NCBI RefSeq assembly: GCF_010015445.1
Contig: NC_053123.1
Span: 7,276,434 to 7,340,433, forward strand
DNA from: Perca fluviatilis
Taxonomy: Eukaryota; Chordata; Actinopteri; Perciformes; Percidae
Direction of reading: 5' to 3'
DNA length: 64,000 bases
The position numbers and the translations under genes were made by a program. This document shows, in pieces, positions 23,860 through 35,394 of the stretch. The notes below the pieces were generated by a model. The model was not told the DNA's origin. It saw only the letters and a list, made by a program, of their open reading frames with translations, and ran no database searches. Within the stretch, counting starts at the first letter, position 1; each line of letters begins with the position of its first letter.

Positions 23860-24270
23860 CACCAATTCAGTATCCGACCAAATGTCTCCCCTTCTGTTCC
23901 TGAGTTATGGCGTTGAATAATGGCCAGAAAAGGGTTTTTTCCTGAACATTATGTCACTGTGAAGTTGACCTTCCACCTTTGGGATATAAAATGTCATTGT
24001 TTTCTTATTTTTAATCTATAAGACATTTGTGTGAAATGTTGTCATATCTGTATGAGTTCTAGAGCTATGACCAAAAATGTGTTATGTGAGGTGACTACTA
24101 AAATCTTATCAGTTCATCCTTGAGTCCAAGTGGACATTTGTGTCACATTTGAAGAAATTCCAATAAAGCCATTCCCGAGATATCGTGTTCACGAGAATGG
24201 AACGGATGGCCAGACGGACAACCCGAAAACATAATGCCTCCGGGCGCGGCTATCGCCAGTGCGGATGCAT
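23860..24270. repeat. Dispersed repeat (GAGATATCGTGTTCACGAGAATG type)
   Basis: Carries CTAAAATCTTATCAGTTCATCC, CCTTGAGTCCAAGTGGACA and ATAATGCCTCCGGGCGCGGC, wording of an abundant fish repeat recalled from memory. No coding, no clear ends. Confidence 0.65.
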
Positions 24271-24481
24271 AAAACAACTAAAAAGAAACGTACAAGTTTT
24301 ACTGTATGAGTGACGGTAACTTCCAGATCATCAGAAAAGAGCACTTTGAAACCACCTTTATAGTTTTAATCTTCAGCAGTTTTAATTCTCGTCAAATAAA
24401 AAGTTTAATGAAACTCAAAATGAACCCCACTGCCCTGGTAGAAAAGGCACAAAAAAAAAAAAATGAAAAAAAAAGAATATA

Positions 24482-24894
24482 CAGTACAGGCCAAAAGTTT
24501 GGACACACCTTCTCATTCAATGCGTTTCCTTTTTATTTTCCTGACTATTTACATTGTAGATTCTCACTGAAGGCATCAAAACTATGAATGAACACATATG
24601 GAATTATGTACTTAACAAAAAAGTGTGAAATAACTGAAAACATGTCTTATATTTTAGATTCTTCAAAGTAGCCACCCTTTGCTTTTTTTATTAATAAGGG
24701 AAACAATTCCACTAATTAACCCTGACAAAGCACACCTGTGAAGGTAAAACCATTTCAGGTGACTACCTCATGAAGCTCATTGAGAGAACACCAAGGGTTT
24801 GCAGAGTTATCAAAAAAAGTAACAATGTAAATAGTCATGAAAATAAAGAAACACATTGAATGAGAAGGTGTGTCCAAACTTTTGGCCTGTACTG
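24482..24894. mobile_element. Non-autonomous Tc1-like element, internally deleted copy
   Basis: Ends CAGTACAGGCCAAAAGTTTG and its inverted partner TTTGGCCTGTACTG. The left border is TA. Long inverted arms like those at 32926-33457, but part of the right arm is deleted (compare 24812-24835 with 33250-33400). No transposase. Confidence 0.88.
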
Positions 24895-25548
24895 TGTATG
24901 TATATATATATTCTCAATGTCCTCAGATTTGGACTCCTTACCATTTACAATGCGATTTTCACAGACAGATAGATAATGGACATTTAGACTTAGCACCTTC
25001 AGTAACCGATGCCCCTCTCCACTTCTAAAAGCCCTCCTTGGCATGGAACAACCTATCAGACAATAAAACCCCATGGAAAAGAGGCCCAATGTCAAAACGA
25101 ACCTGCTATTTGCCAGAGTCCTGAACGACCATAAAGTGCGAGCTCTCTGTGCAAATATACAATCATCGAGCCAAGAACAGTGACATGAGAGGTCTCGACG
25201 CTTGGAGTGCATGGATGGAACAAAGCCCTCAGCCCAAAGAGGGCCATACCAGGCAATCTGGATAGCCACAAAATAAATTGGCACCCAGGCAACTGGCATG
25301 GCGATACACACAGGAGAGAGGCACTGTTATGATGACAATCATACTACTGGCCAGGTGTATATAAATGATTGGAAAATATCAGATCCTTTTCACACCAGCT
25401 GGTGAACTCTTTGTAAGATGGGAAATGTGTTTTTTTTGTGTGTGAAATCACTCCAAGCTACTAATTTGCTAGTTTGATAGTCTTTTTTTTTTTTTAAAGG
25501 TTTTCTGGACAGCAAATTATGGAAAACCAAAACAACAAGCAATTGTTT
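24895..25548. other. Intronic DNA with a 158-codon open frame of unknown meaning
   Basis: A minus-strand frame of 158 codons spans 25311-24835 and ends inside the Tc1-like repeat. I see no domain or homologue, and the second half depends on transposon sequence, so it is not called as a gene. Confidence 0.35.
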
Positions 25549-26020
25549 CTAAATGAGACAGGAATAAAGAAGAATGTCGTACAGCATGTCAACAAAAACT
25601 ATCGGCTTAGCATCGCTAGCGTTAGCCTTAGCCAACTCATTCACCGCTAACGGAGCGAGCTGGAAAATCAAACTTTTCCTGAACCCCGTGGGAAGGAGGG
25701 CCACAACATCACGGCCACCAAAAAAACTCAGCAAAGACTGTTCTTGCTCGGGCTTTAACTTCTGGATATTCGGCAGCGTTGCCACAACGGACCGAATGGC
25801 TTCACTCGCATCTTTCTCCGCCGCCATTACGGAACTACAACTCAAACTAGCGCACGACCTCAACGTCATCGTTCTCAGCCACGCCCTCTGTTCGCTGATT
25901 GGACCGCCAAATATTTGGCTGGAGAAAACCCGAGAATATACCGCAAAACCCAGACGGAGTACTGAAGGAAAATGAAAATTGAGCGGAAGTACATAGGAGG
26001 GCGGAGCCAGGCTACCTCCT
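25549..26020 (-). mobile_element. Small element with RecQ-helicase-like first exon fragment
   Basis: Read on the minus strand it starts near 26016 with GTAGCCTGGCTCCGCCCTCC. It then shows an ATG at 25827 followed by MAAEKDASEAIRSVV, QKLKPEQEQSLLSFFGGRDV and LLPTGFRKSLIFQLAPLA, an open run of 93 codons to 25549. The layout (Q-motif-like start, then Walker A) is that of a RecQ-type helicase N-terminus. The Walker A glycine before KS is arginine here (GFRKS), so ATP binding would probably be lost. The rest of the helicase is missing. The ends and target duplication are unclear. It is a different sequence from the 13216-13702 element but has the same kind of cargo. Confidence 0.65.
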
Positions 26021-26029
26021 CATGCCATT

Positions 26030-27422
26030 AAACTGTCTTCTTTACCAAGAAACAGATGTGGAGCTTGGACATCTTCAGGAGTAACCAAGTAGAACTGTGT
26101 ATTAGTTGTTAAAAAAAATAAAAACAAAATAAAAAAACATTCCCGAACAGTGCAATCAAGGCGTATAGATAAAATAAAAGAACATTTGTCTACTGTCCAC
26201 TAGAATAACAAAAATGATTGTTTCTGTAAACTGTTTACAGGTACGCAAGTGATGTATCCCCTTTTGTTATGGACGTCAAGCTTCTGAATGAAACAAATGC
26301 AACAAATAACAGAATTAATGTCCCAGATGAGCACCTCTCAGAAACATCAGGGCCAACAGGGTTTCAGCTTCTAAGAAAACTCAGTACATATCTCAATTAG
26401 TTATATGACAATGATTGCTTTAAAGCGAGCACAAATATAGATTTACAGTACTGGTACAACCTGAGAGGCAATTTCTCCTATTTGTCAGTTAAGGGCTTAG
26501 GGAATGCAATGTTCTGTCACTGTAATAAATGACACGCAATCACCCTGCCATGCAAGTTAGTTTTCATCATCTAAGGGACATTGTCTTTTACCAATTTTGC
26601 AATCTGAGTGCATGCATTTGGAAAACATCAACATCACTTTTAACATGATTTGTTGTAAAAAAACAAAAAAACAATTTCTTTAGCCTGACAGCTCTGAGCA
26701 CCCATTGAGTTTTTAGAGTGTAACATCCACATGTGCACCATTTAACAAACTAAAGCATTTACTGTTGTTCTGTCTGGAATCCATTTCTGAGCTGGAAGTC
26801 AGTTCTGACAACTATAGAGTGCCTGTCTAAAGACCCTGAAATAATAGAGGATTGTGTAGTAAAAGAAAAAGAAATCACACAAGTGACAGTAAACATTGCA
26901 AAACACTTTCTTCTTTCCTTCCAACATTTGGGCTTAAATATCCTAAACTTTAAATCATGACTAAACAACATTGGTATGATAAGAATGATCTTTAAATATG
27001 AGCATTTCCAATATGCAGACATATAATCACCCACTGACATAAATCAACCATAACTGCCATTATCTGGGAGTTTTGGAAGAACTGAATATCAAAGAAGTCT
27101 TGATAAGTAAGTCTTAATAATTAATCTGTATTCAATCATTTAATTTGATGTGAAATACTGCAGCACTGTCATAATTGTTAAATACTAAACAATGATTCAA
27201 AATCAGGGGGCTGAAAGAGCAGCTTTTTGGTTGGCATCATAAAATATCGATATATTGCCCAGCCCTACCATACGCACATGACGGACCAGAGTCTTATGAG
27301 TCTTCTAGGTTGTAAAGGGACGGGGTTGAGCTGTAGTGTGAGAAGAACCAGTGGACATGTAGGCAGGTGTCTGGGTGAGTGTCCGTCATTCGCTACTGTA
27401 ACGGTTAGAGGAGAGCCGCTAT
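26030..27422. other. Intronic DNA, no gene seen
   Basis: AT-rich, no recognisable element apart from a MITE-end-like string at 27240-27270 (AAAATATCGATATATTGCCCAGCCCTACC). Confidence 0.45.
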
Positions 27423-27525
27423 GAAGGTAACGCGGGACGAAGGTAACGCGGGACGAAGGTAACGCGGGACGAAGGTAACGCGGGACGAAAGTAATGCGGG
27501 ATGAAAGTAACATCGGACAAAAGTA
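27423..27525. repeat. 16-bp tandem repeat (GGTAACGCGGGACGAA)n
   Basis: About six units: four near-perfect, then two or three diverging (AGTAATGCGGGATGAA, AGTAACATCGGACAAA). The open frames across it are frame-independent translations of the repeat. CG-rich in an AT-rich setting. Confidence 0.95.
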
Positions 27526-28111
27526 AAGCAGCCATTTTCTTCAAGCCCCTTCGAGTCTGACATGCCTATGTCAGCACACACAGTGCGCAACACCTACCAG
27601 AACCTCGAAATATCTCGTGGATAGGCCTACGTTAAACTTTTGTGGCGTTTTACCCAGAAAGCTGTTTTGAATCATGTTACAGACAAGCTGTCTTTTTTTC
27701 TTTCTTTTTTTTAATGACAAGTTGTGTTTACTGTTTTCATAGTTCTATAGTCAATATAGTTTCATAGTTACTTGTTTCATTCGGCAGATCCTGACTGATT
27801 ATTATTATTGATTATTTAGTACTATAACCCATCCTGAAGTTTGCCGTGTCAGAGTTGTTCAGCAATTGAGGTTTAGCTGTCGGGTCGAAAGATGTTTAAC
27901 AGATGTTTCTTTCGTCCCTCCACAGTAAGTGCTTCTTTTTCCCCCAACGCTAATTCAGTCACACTGTGCGTGTTACAGCATTCATTATGCCATGTGTATG
28001 TCATATTTCGTATTCATATTTTGACTGGACAAGTGTGGGTGCGGTGTCTCTTCTGAGGCGGGCTCTGAGGGAGCAGAGCACTCCACCTGCCACAACTGTG
28101 ATAATGAATAA

Positions 28112-28172
28112 ACAAAAAATTTTTTTTTTAAATAAAAAAAAAATAAATTTTTTTTTTTTTTTTATTTTTTTT

Positions 28173-28217
<45 letters not shown>

Positions 28218-28288
28218 TTTTTTTTTTTTTTTTTTTTAAAAATTATTTTAATTTAAAAAAATAATTTTAAAAAATAATTTTATTTTTT
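28112..28288. repeat. Long poly-T / T-rich low-complexity tract
   Basis: T runs of up to about 30 bases broken by single A or G, then AATTTTAAA words. Likely inaccurate in length, because homopolymers are hard to sequence. Confidence 0.9.
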
Positions 28289-28441
28289 TGCATTAAATAT
28301 TTTGGCAATTACCAATTAACAATGACATTGTCAGACAAGAATAATAAGAATAAGAATAATATCAACAATTCAAGTTTATACCATTGTGTTACTTTTGACC
28401 CAACCGTGTGTTACTTTCCTTCTAGCATATCCTAGTATATC

Positions 28442-28873
28442 CATGACCTTTCATTTCTGGGATTGTTCAGGTGCCAGATGTCCGTTACCTTCCTCTTTCT
28501 TTGTGTAGGCTTTTTAAACTTTGGTGGATTTGTAAGGACTATGGTTAACTGCTCCTCAGATCTCTGCAGGGTAAATCCAGACAGATAGCTAGACTATCTG
28601 TCCAATCGGAGTTTTCTGTTGCACGACTAAAACTACTTTTGAACGTACACATGTTCCACCAAAACAAGTTCCTTCACAAGGCTATTTTGCAGAGGCACCG
28701 TGGCTCTGTCGGGGCCATGCGTCGGGCACTTAGCGCCGCTCAAGACGATTGTGATTGGTTTAAAGAAATGCCAATAAACCAGAGCACGTTTTTCTCCCAT
28801 CACGGAATGCTGTGTGGACTAGCCAGACCCTCCTCCGCAGCGCGGTGGAGGAAGGTCTGGCAATGCGAGACTA
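28442..28873 (-). mobile_element. 440-bp MITE-like repeat (GTCTCGCATTGCCAGACC family), reverse copy
   Basis: Same family as 49516, 53964 and 58782. One end has a hairpin: CCAGACCCTCCTCCGCAGCG at 28824-28843 pairs with the following CGGTGGAGGAAGGTCTGG. Words such as CCAATAAACCAGAGCACG and CTGCTCCTCAGATCTCTGCAGGG are shared with the other copies. Non-coding. Confidence 0.85.
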
Positions 28874-29392
28874 CTTTTGTTCAGACCGACATGGTCGAAA
28901 GTAGCAATGCGCAACGTCGTGAGTTGTTAATCACAACAGAAAGTCGTAGTTTCTGTCGTTGACGTTTTTATTTAGTTTTTTTTAAATGACGTTTATCTGA
29001 AAAGTGTTATGTTTGTACCGCCTCTCCTCGAGGGATAGAAAGAGTAAGAGAAAGATGGTTCAGATGTAGCAATGGGCACAGAAGCTAGCCAAGTTTGTTT
29101 TTGCCTGTTAGGAAAACTATGGAATCGATACCCTGATAGGCAGCGTGATTAAAAAAAAAAAACTGTGAAATGCTAACTATAACTAGCAAAAAAGACCAAC
29201 TTAATATATGACAACTGACATGTCACACTGCCACCTGTGGGGAAACTGACTCCAAAATTCCCACAAAAGAAAAAGCTTTTTTTCTCTGAATTCCCGCCAT
29301 TATGGCTTGTAAACTTCTATACCCTGCCCTATCCTATCCTAAAGTAAAAATTCTGTAATCAGCAGAATAATCAATTATACCAAGAAACAGCT

Positions 29393-29395
<3 letters not shown>

Positions 29396-29441
<46 letters not shown>

Positions 29442-29488
29442 TTTTTTTTATTTTTTATTTATATATATATATATATATTTTTTTTTAA
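29396..29488. repeat. (TA)n-(T)n-(TA)n low-complexity tract
   Basis: Two TA runs separated by a T run. Confidence 0.9.
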
Positions 29489-29784
29489 CATTTACTAGAC
29501 TCTAGAAATGGAACAGACTCTAATTCCTACATCGTTCACATTACAAAGAACAGTTGTAGAGAGGGTGATGGTTCGAGATATAACATCTAAACAGTGGGAG
29601 GAGCAAATATTCCTGTGCAACAGCAATCACATATGATAAATAATTGTGTGGTATTAATAACAGGATATTCATCAACCGTCATTGTTTGCATGTGTATCTT
29701 GGTGGTACGAGGCGTGGTGTTATTGTTATTTGTACTTTTTGACATTGTATGATCCCTTTTAATATATTACTATTACTATTATTA

Positions 29785-30612
29785 TTAGGGTGAGGCTATT
29801 TGCACCCCTGGTACAATTAGCACTGTATGCTATTTGTACCCTGGTGCAATTAGAAATGAATGCTATTCGTACCCCGCCTGTGCACACAGCAATGTGTTCT
29901 ATTAATACCCCATCTGGTACAAATATCAATGTATGCTATTTGCACCCCTGTGCATTTACAGTACCTTGGCATATAGTTACACACAGTTATCCATACTACT
30001 CATGTATTACACCTTTTTGGAATATTATCGCCCTGACATTCTTACCCTAACCATAACCAATCCCACTCCTGTTGCCTAAACCTAACCAACCCAACCAGAG
30101 CAGGCATATTCATGAGTCTTCCCATACCACCCTGCAAAAAAAAAAAGTCAGGGCCCGCATGCAAATTATCTAATCCAAAATTAAAAAAATAAGATCACCT
30201 CACAGTGGAATCAAACTCCAAACTCCCATACCAAAGGTAAGCACACTAACCACTCACCTAGCAGTTCTTACAGAACATTATATAACTGTTTATTACTTAA
30301 TTGGTTTCTTCAAGCCTCGGTTGCTAGGTAACGGTACTGTATACAAAAAATAGGTACTAGCTAACAAACTAACGGTTGTATGCTTTCACTGAAGACAGAA
30401 AGCGCAACTGTAGTATCCATTTTCTGCTAGAAATTCAATTGTTATAAACTTTAGAGACAAAACTTTGCCAGTTTCTGCGGTCATGGAAGATGAACATCCG
30501 CCATGATTTCGGTGCACGCGAGCAATGTGTTTTTGTTGTTACGTCACAGGGTGTGAATAGCTCAGCTGTGTGGCCGAGGCTATTCGTACCGGGGGTGCAA
30601 ATAGACACTCCG
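29785..30612. mobile_element. Non-autonomous element with TATTTGCACCCC(T/C)GGTAC inverted ends
   Basis: Left end CTATTTGCACCCCTGGTAC and right end GTACCGGGGGTGCAAATAG are inverted copies. The words TGCTATTTGTACCC and TGCTATTTGCACCCC recur inside the left half at 29830, 29870 and 29935 as an irregular tandem. A tRNA-like segment lies inside on the minus strand. There is no transposase frame. Confidence 0.75.
30193..30275 (-). repeat. tRNA-like segment (A and B boxes), inside the element
   Basis: Minus strand shows TAGGTGAGTGGTTAGTG (A-box-like) and GGAGTTTGATTCCA (B-box-like) about 35 bp apart, as in a tRNA or a tRNA-derived SINE head. A cloverleaf is not complete enough to call a gene. Confidence 0.5.
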
Positions 30613-32925
30613 TTATTATTGTTATACATATGTTATTTTATCATGTACACAGATTAGAATGACATCTTTTTCTTTCTTCTACAAAATGTTAATGCGTGCT
30701 GGTTGATGGGTTAGAGGCCGGGAAAACTTACACTTCCTGCTCCTGGCCTGCCGTTCCAGGAGGAGATTACAGTGAGCTGAATAATTAACGAAAACAAGCT
30801 GGCAAACATCAAATATTGAAAAGGTGATGTTTATATGCTGACGATTAAGATGGCAAGCGGAGCACTTACTTGTCTAAAAGAGAGTTTGTCAGCCAAATGC
30901 ATCTCCTCCTACCTACCTACCTGGAGTTTCAGAACACTAAGAAGAACCAGGAGTCCTCCCCCCTGTTTTAAGCATTGTTCTGATCAATAATTAAGTAGAC
31001 TAAATTATTAATGAAGCCTGAACAACCACAGTGCTGAGACATCCTTTCTTGACCTCTCTCAGGTCTTTTTTTTTTCTTTACCTTTGCAACAGGTTTTCAA
31101 ATGGTTGTCACGGAGAGAATTATAGTTCATCCCCTCATTATGTTATTAAAAGGCACAATAACCCAAAGCACTAAAATCATAATCAGAACAGGTACTTTAA
31201 TTAACAGCAAGTCTGAAAATAAAGCCTTTTCAGTTAAATCCCTGAAACGCGCTCAATGATGCAGCCAGTCGCCAATTTGACACTTTTGATCCCTTTTGAT
31301 TAGACACCCCCCCCCCCTCCAGTGCCATGTCTTGTTCAGTTCCCTGGTGCTGTTTCCTTTCAGAGGTGTGGACCTGCATGCAAGAGGAGCACTTTTGACC
31401 TCTGTGTTGAAAAATCTTGGAAGCAGATGGCCAATTCTCTCCAGACTACTGGTAATTCACTCCACTTGATGGGATTTACAGGGGGGCTTTGCATATTCTG
31501 CACTCATCCCTGTCACTTTCAACTATCAAAGAATCAGAGTAAACAAGAGCTGGAGGGGGGGGTTCAGTGAAGGAGGGATTGTGGTCACTGTACAGACATT
31601 TTGTAAGGTATAGCATGGGGTAAATACATCGGGGAGTTGACATTCATACACTACCACCATTACAATACTGTAATCTGTGAAGAACTATAATTCTGATGAA
31701 AATGAAACTGAATTGCACGGATTAAAACTGGTATTTTGGGAGGCATTCAGCAAGAGATGAATATTAATATTCTCAGCTTCAACTTGTTTTTGATATGGAT
31801 GAATAAAATGGCAAAAAGACATGAGCTGATTTTTGGCCAAAGTCTGCAAGTGCACCTATTAAAGATAACACAGACTTCGCTCATTTATCTAAAGAGATAC
31901 AAGCCAAAAATGACAGGCACAATGCCACCAATGGTTTGACTGTGATAATTACACAACGTTTTGAATACATGGTCAACTGTGCTGGATGGATATACAAAAG
32001 AAATGGTCCAATTTGTTTGAAAAGAGTTGACTTTCCATGGTCATTTACATGTATAGAAACTAGTTAATAAAATGAATGGAGCACCAACTTTTCCATGTAG
32101 ATACATTATTAACGTTACAAGACCTCAGCCACCGCATTGCTTATTTATTAAGATTTGGCTGTTTGGTTTAAAAATGCCCTAAAGCTACACTAATTAATAT
32201 GTTTCATAAGAAAAATATGAAATGGCTAGGAGTATGTGAAAGGTTAGTTTGTGTTATTGTGTGACTTTAGTGTTTTAAAAGGACAAACAAACTAACCGAT
32301 AGGCCTGTAACAATTCCAAATGTTGCTGTACAATTAATTGTCTCAGAAATAACTGACAATATTATTGTCTCTTTCAGTCAAATTTTACTAAAATGTTTAT
32401 TTATTTATTACTTTTGTCACCCAGATCATGTAGCAACACAAGTACACAGCCTATGAAGTAAACCCTGCCTCGTTATTATCATAAAAACACTGAATTCTTT
32501 TCTTAAATAAACATGAAATTGACAGTAGAGACGGTGTTGTCTCGTGTCGTATGATCATTAACGACTTTAACACTTGAGTAGATCATTCATTTCCATACAG
32601 GTTTAGTGGCTTGACGGTTAACGGTGAAGTAGGGGATTTGATTATTTTGGCGACGGTAATGTTAATATGTTGGAAGTTAGCAGTAGACTTAATTAACCTG
32701 ACCCAGGGTGCTGTGTCTGCCCGGTTCAACTCTGAGATGCTCTCGCATTGCACATCGCTGTGAGGGAATAATCTCTGAGATTACGTTATGTTCTGCCAGC
32801 TCACAGCAATTTAATAGACATAAATGCATAACAAATGCAGGAAAACAGTCAAAGGCTGTAACACCCCCCAGGCGTTTGCGTGTGATGTGCAGGTTACCTT
32901 CCCCCCCCAAACACGGACACACATA
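30613..32925. other. Intronic DNA, no gene seen
   Basis: A MITE remnant lies at 32300-32400 (GGCCTGTAACAATTCC, CAATTAATTGTCTCAG). The rest is featureless. Open frames at 31322 and 31736 have no domain. Confidence 0.45.
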
Positions 32926-33457
32926 CAGTACAGGCCAAAAGTTTGGACACACCTTCTCATTCAAATGCGTTTCCTTTTTATTTTCATGACTATTTACATT
33001 GTAGATTCTCACTGAAGGCATCAAAACTATGAATGAACACATATGGAATTATGTACTTAACAAAAAAGTGTGAAATAACTGAAAACATGTCTTATATTTT
33101 AGATTCTTCAAAGTAGCCACCTTTTGCTTTTTTATTAATAAGGGAAATAATTCCACTAATTAACCCTGACAAGGCACACCCCTGAAGTAAAACCATTTCA
33201 GGTGACTACCTCATGAAGCTCATTGAGAGAACACCAAGGGTTTACAGAGTTATCAAAAAAAGCAAAGGGTGGCTACTTTGAAGAATCTAAAATATAAGAC
33301 ATGTTTTCAGTTATTTCACACTTTTTTGTTAAGTACATAATTCCATATGTGTTCATTCATAGTTTTGATGCCTTCAGTGAGAATTTACAATGTAAATAGT
33401 CATGAAAATAAAGAAACATTGAATGAGAAGGTGTGTCCAAACTTTTGGCCTGTACTG
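32926..33457. mobile_element. Non-autonomous Tc1-like element with about 215-bp inverted arms
   Basis: A complete copy: both ends read CAGTACAGGCCAAAAGTTTG inward and both are bordered by TA (32924-32925, 33458-33459). Each arm runs about 215 bp, with AACTATGAATGAACACATATGG in the left arm mirrored in the right. The centre of about 100 bp contains CATTGAGAGAACACCAAGGG. No transposase, so it would need enzyme from elsewhere. Confidence 0.92.
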
Positions 33458-34065
33458 TACATACAGATACGTCTCGCTTTATTAGATAGAAAGTCTGCCT
33501 ATAAGTGGCATCACGCTCTGTCTGCCACTTGTTGTCTGTAGCTGGTTGTGCTTTGCATGTGTGGGATTCTGAGACATCCTTAAATTCAGGAATTGTCATT
33601 TGTTTATTCAAAGTCAAAGACAGTCCAAAGTAGTGCCACTTTGCACATTTTTGTGGGTCTGAGGTGTATGTCACATTTTAGCTGCCAAAGCTCCGCTGCT
33701 TTCTTCGACCCTCTCTGTCTCTGGTCCTGCGCTGAGCTCAGTCAGTGTGAAGCGTGAGCGGGGGAGTGGCCAGCGGCTAGAGCGACAAAAGCCAATGTGT
33801 GCTTCTTTTACCGACGATATCTTTTGCATTTCTAATCCAAACAACGTCAAACAACTGCGCTTACTCGTGCCCGTAGCAAGACACCTGTCGAGTTTGAAGT
33901 CCATCGGACTAACGGTTCGAGAGGTATGCACATAACACACACACAGACAGACGTTGCTGCAATTTATAGATAGATAATCCTGACGTACTATCTTCAGACA
34001 AAGCAAAACTTTGCTGATATTAATAAAGATGCTAGCACTGACACAGGATCCAGCCATGTTTGTGG

Positions 34066-34205
34066 GTGGTGATGGCACAGTGGATGTGATGCATGTCTTT
34101 GGTGTGGGAGAACTGGGTTCAATTCCCACTGCAATACATCAACCAATGTGTCCCTGAGCAAGACACTTAATCCCTAGTTACTCCAGAGGTGTGTGACCTC
34201 TGAGA

Positions 34206-34266
<61 letters not shown>

Positions 34267-34305
34267 CAATTGTAAGCTGTTTTGGATAAAAGCGCCAACA
34301 AATGT
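34066..34305 (+). mobile_element. tRNA-derived SINE with LINE-like tail, expanded by a TA run
   Basis: B box GGTTCAATTCC at 34116-34126, then CCCTGAGCAAGACACTTAA and, after a (TA)n run, TTTTGGATAAAAGCGCCAAC. The last word is a 3' tail shared by several fish SINEs and their partner LINEs (from memory). The TA run (34205-34265) has grown inside the body. Confidence 0.8.
34205..34265. repeat. (TA)n microsatellite
   Basis: About 30 TA units inside the SINE. Confidence 0.95.
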
Positions 34306-35394
34306 AATGTTTGCCAAACTACACTGGCAGAGTGCAGCAAGGGCAAGTCTGTCAACCAAAACGCATCAAGTAAGCTAACCAATGCAATCGCTAATAAATA
34401 GCCGTTGACTGCAGGCCCATCAACATTGTTGAAGACATTATCCAGATAGCCTCAGGCGACACATTATACAAGACATCTTCGAGGGGAACTATTGTCACTA
34501 GAATTCATGAATTGTATGGCATTGAGAAGGCAAAGAAAGCAGATGACACAAGCTACATGTATGTTACTGACTGGAGACCACTGGACATCAGTATGCAACC
34601 ATAACTACCTCGGTGTAGCGGCACACAATCAATGACAAATGGCAACTGCACTCGTTCACTTTAGGCGTGTTAAAAACAGAGGAAAGGCATTTTGCTGAAG
34701 TGTCAACGGAGTGGGAGATAACGGACAAAGTCACGACCATTGGCAGCGCCAGACGTTGTAAACATTCGGGGCTCAGTCCAAACCTGGAGTGGGGAGAGAG
34801 GGGATTCGGAGGCATGCTCTATTTAACGGCTATGCACTATTTTTCAAGATATTTGATAAACGAATGCCAGTAAATCTGCAAACATCTGTACATCATTTGA
34901 GAAACGCATGATAGTTGCCAAGGAAAATAATCATCCTGTAGAGCCTGCATCCTATTTTGTATCTAATTGTTCTCGAACTGTCTCCAACATTCTGAAACTA
35001 GAACACAACTGTGTCGAGGATGACTAATTTTCACTCCTGCCCCCTAAAGAGAGGCAAAATGTGTCTGATGTTACTATTGTTACGTTACATAACAAGAGTA
35101 AGGTAGGAATTTGGCGTAAACAGCATTGCTGATCTTGAAACCTGGAGTTCACAGAATGAACGGCGATATTTCCCCAGTAATAGAACTTTTGCTCCACTGA
35201 TTTGCCGTTCCAGTCAGGGACTGAGGGAAACTGACACAAAGTTTAAATTATTTTAAAACCCTCAAAGATTCAGGGCTTTTGAGAAAACATATTGGGCTAG
35301 AGTCCCAGAAGCCACCTCTCCCCGCTCCGCCCGCTGCAGCAAAGGACTCCACCATTCAAACATACGTTTGTGACAGTGGGTTTGTCGGTACTTT

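Noticed and set aside
24835..25311. 158-codon minus-strand open frame (MCIAMPVAWVPIYFV start)
   Set aside because: No domain, no splice support, and the last part is read from the Tc1-like arm. Most likely chance.
27423..27525. CRISPR-like array
   Set aside because: Units are contiguous 16-mers without spacers in an animal genome; an ordinary tandem repeat.
28639..28962. 107-codon frame starting MNVHMFHQNKFLHK
   Set aside because: Lies across the 440-bp MITE-like repeat. The same text appears in other copies with stops, so it is not a gene.
33671..34129. 152-codon minus-strand frame
   Set aside because: Composition is ordinary, it runs into the SINE, and no domain or exon boundary fits.
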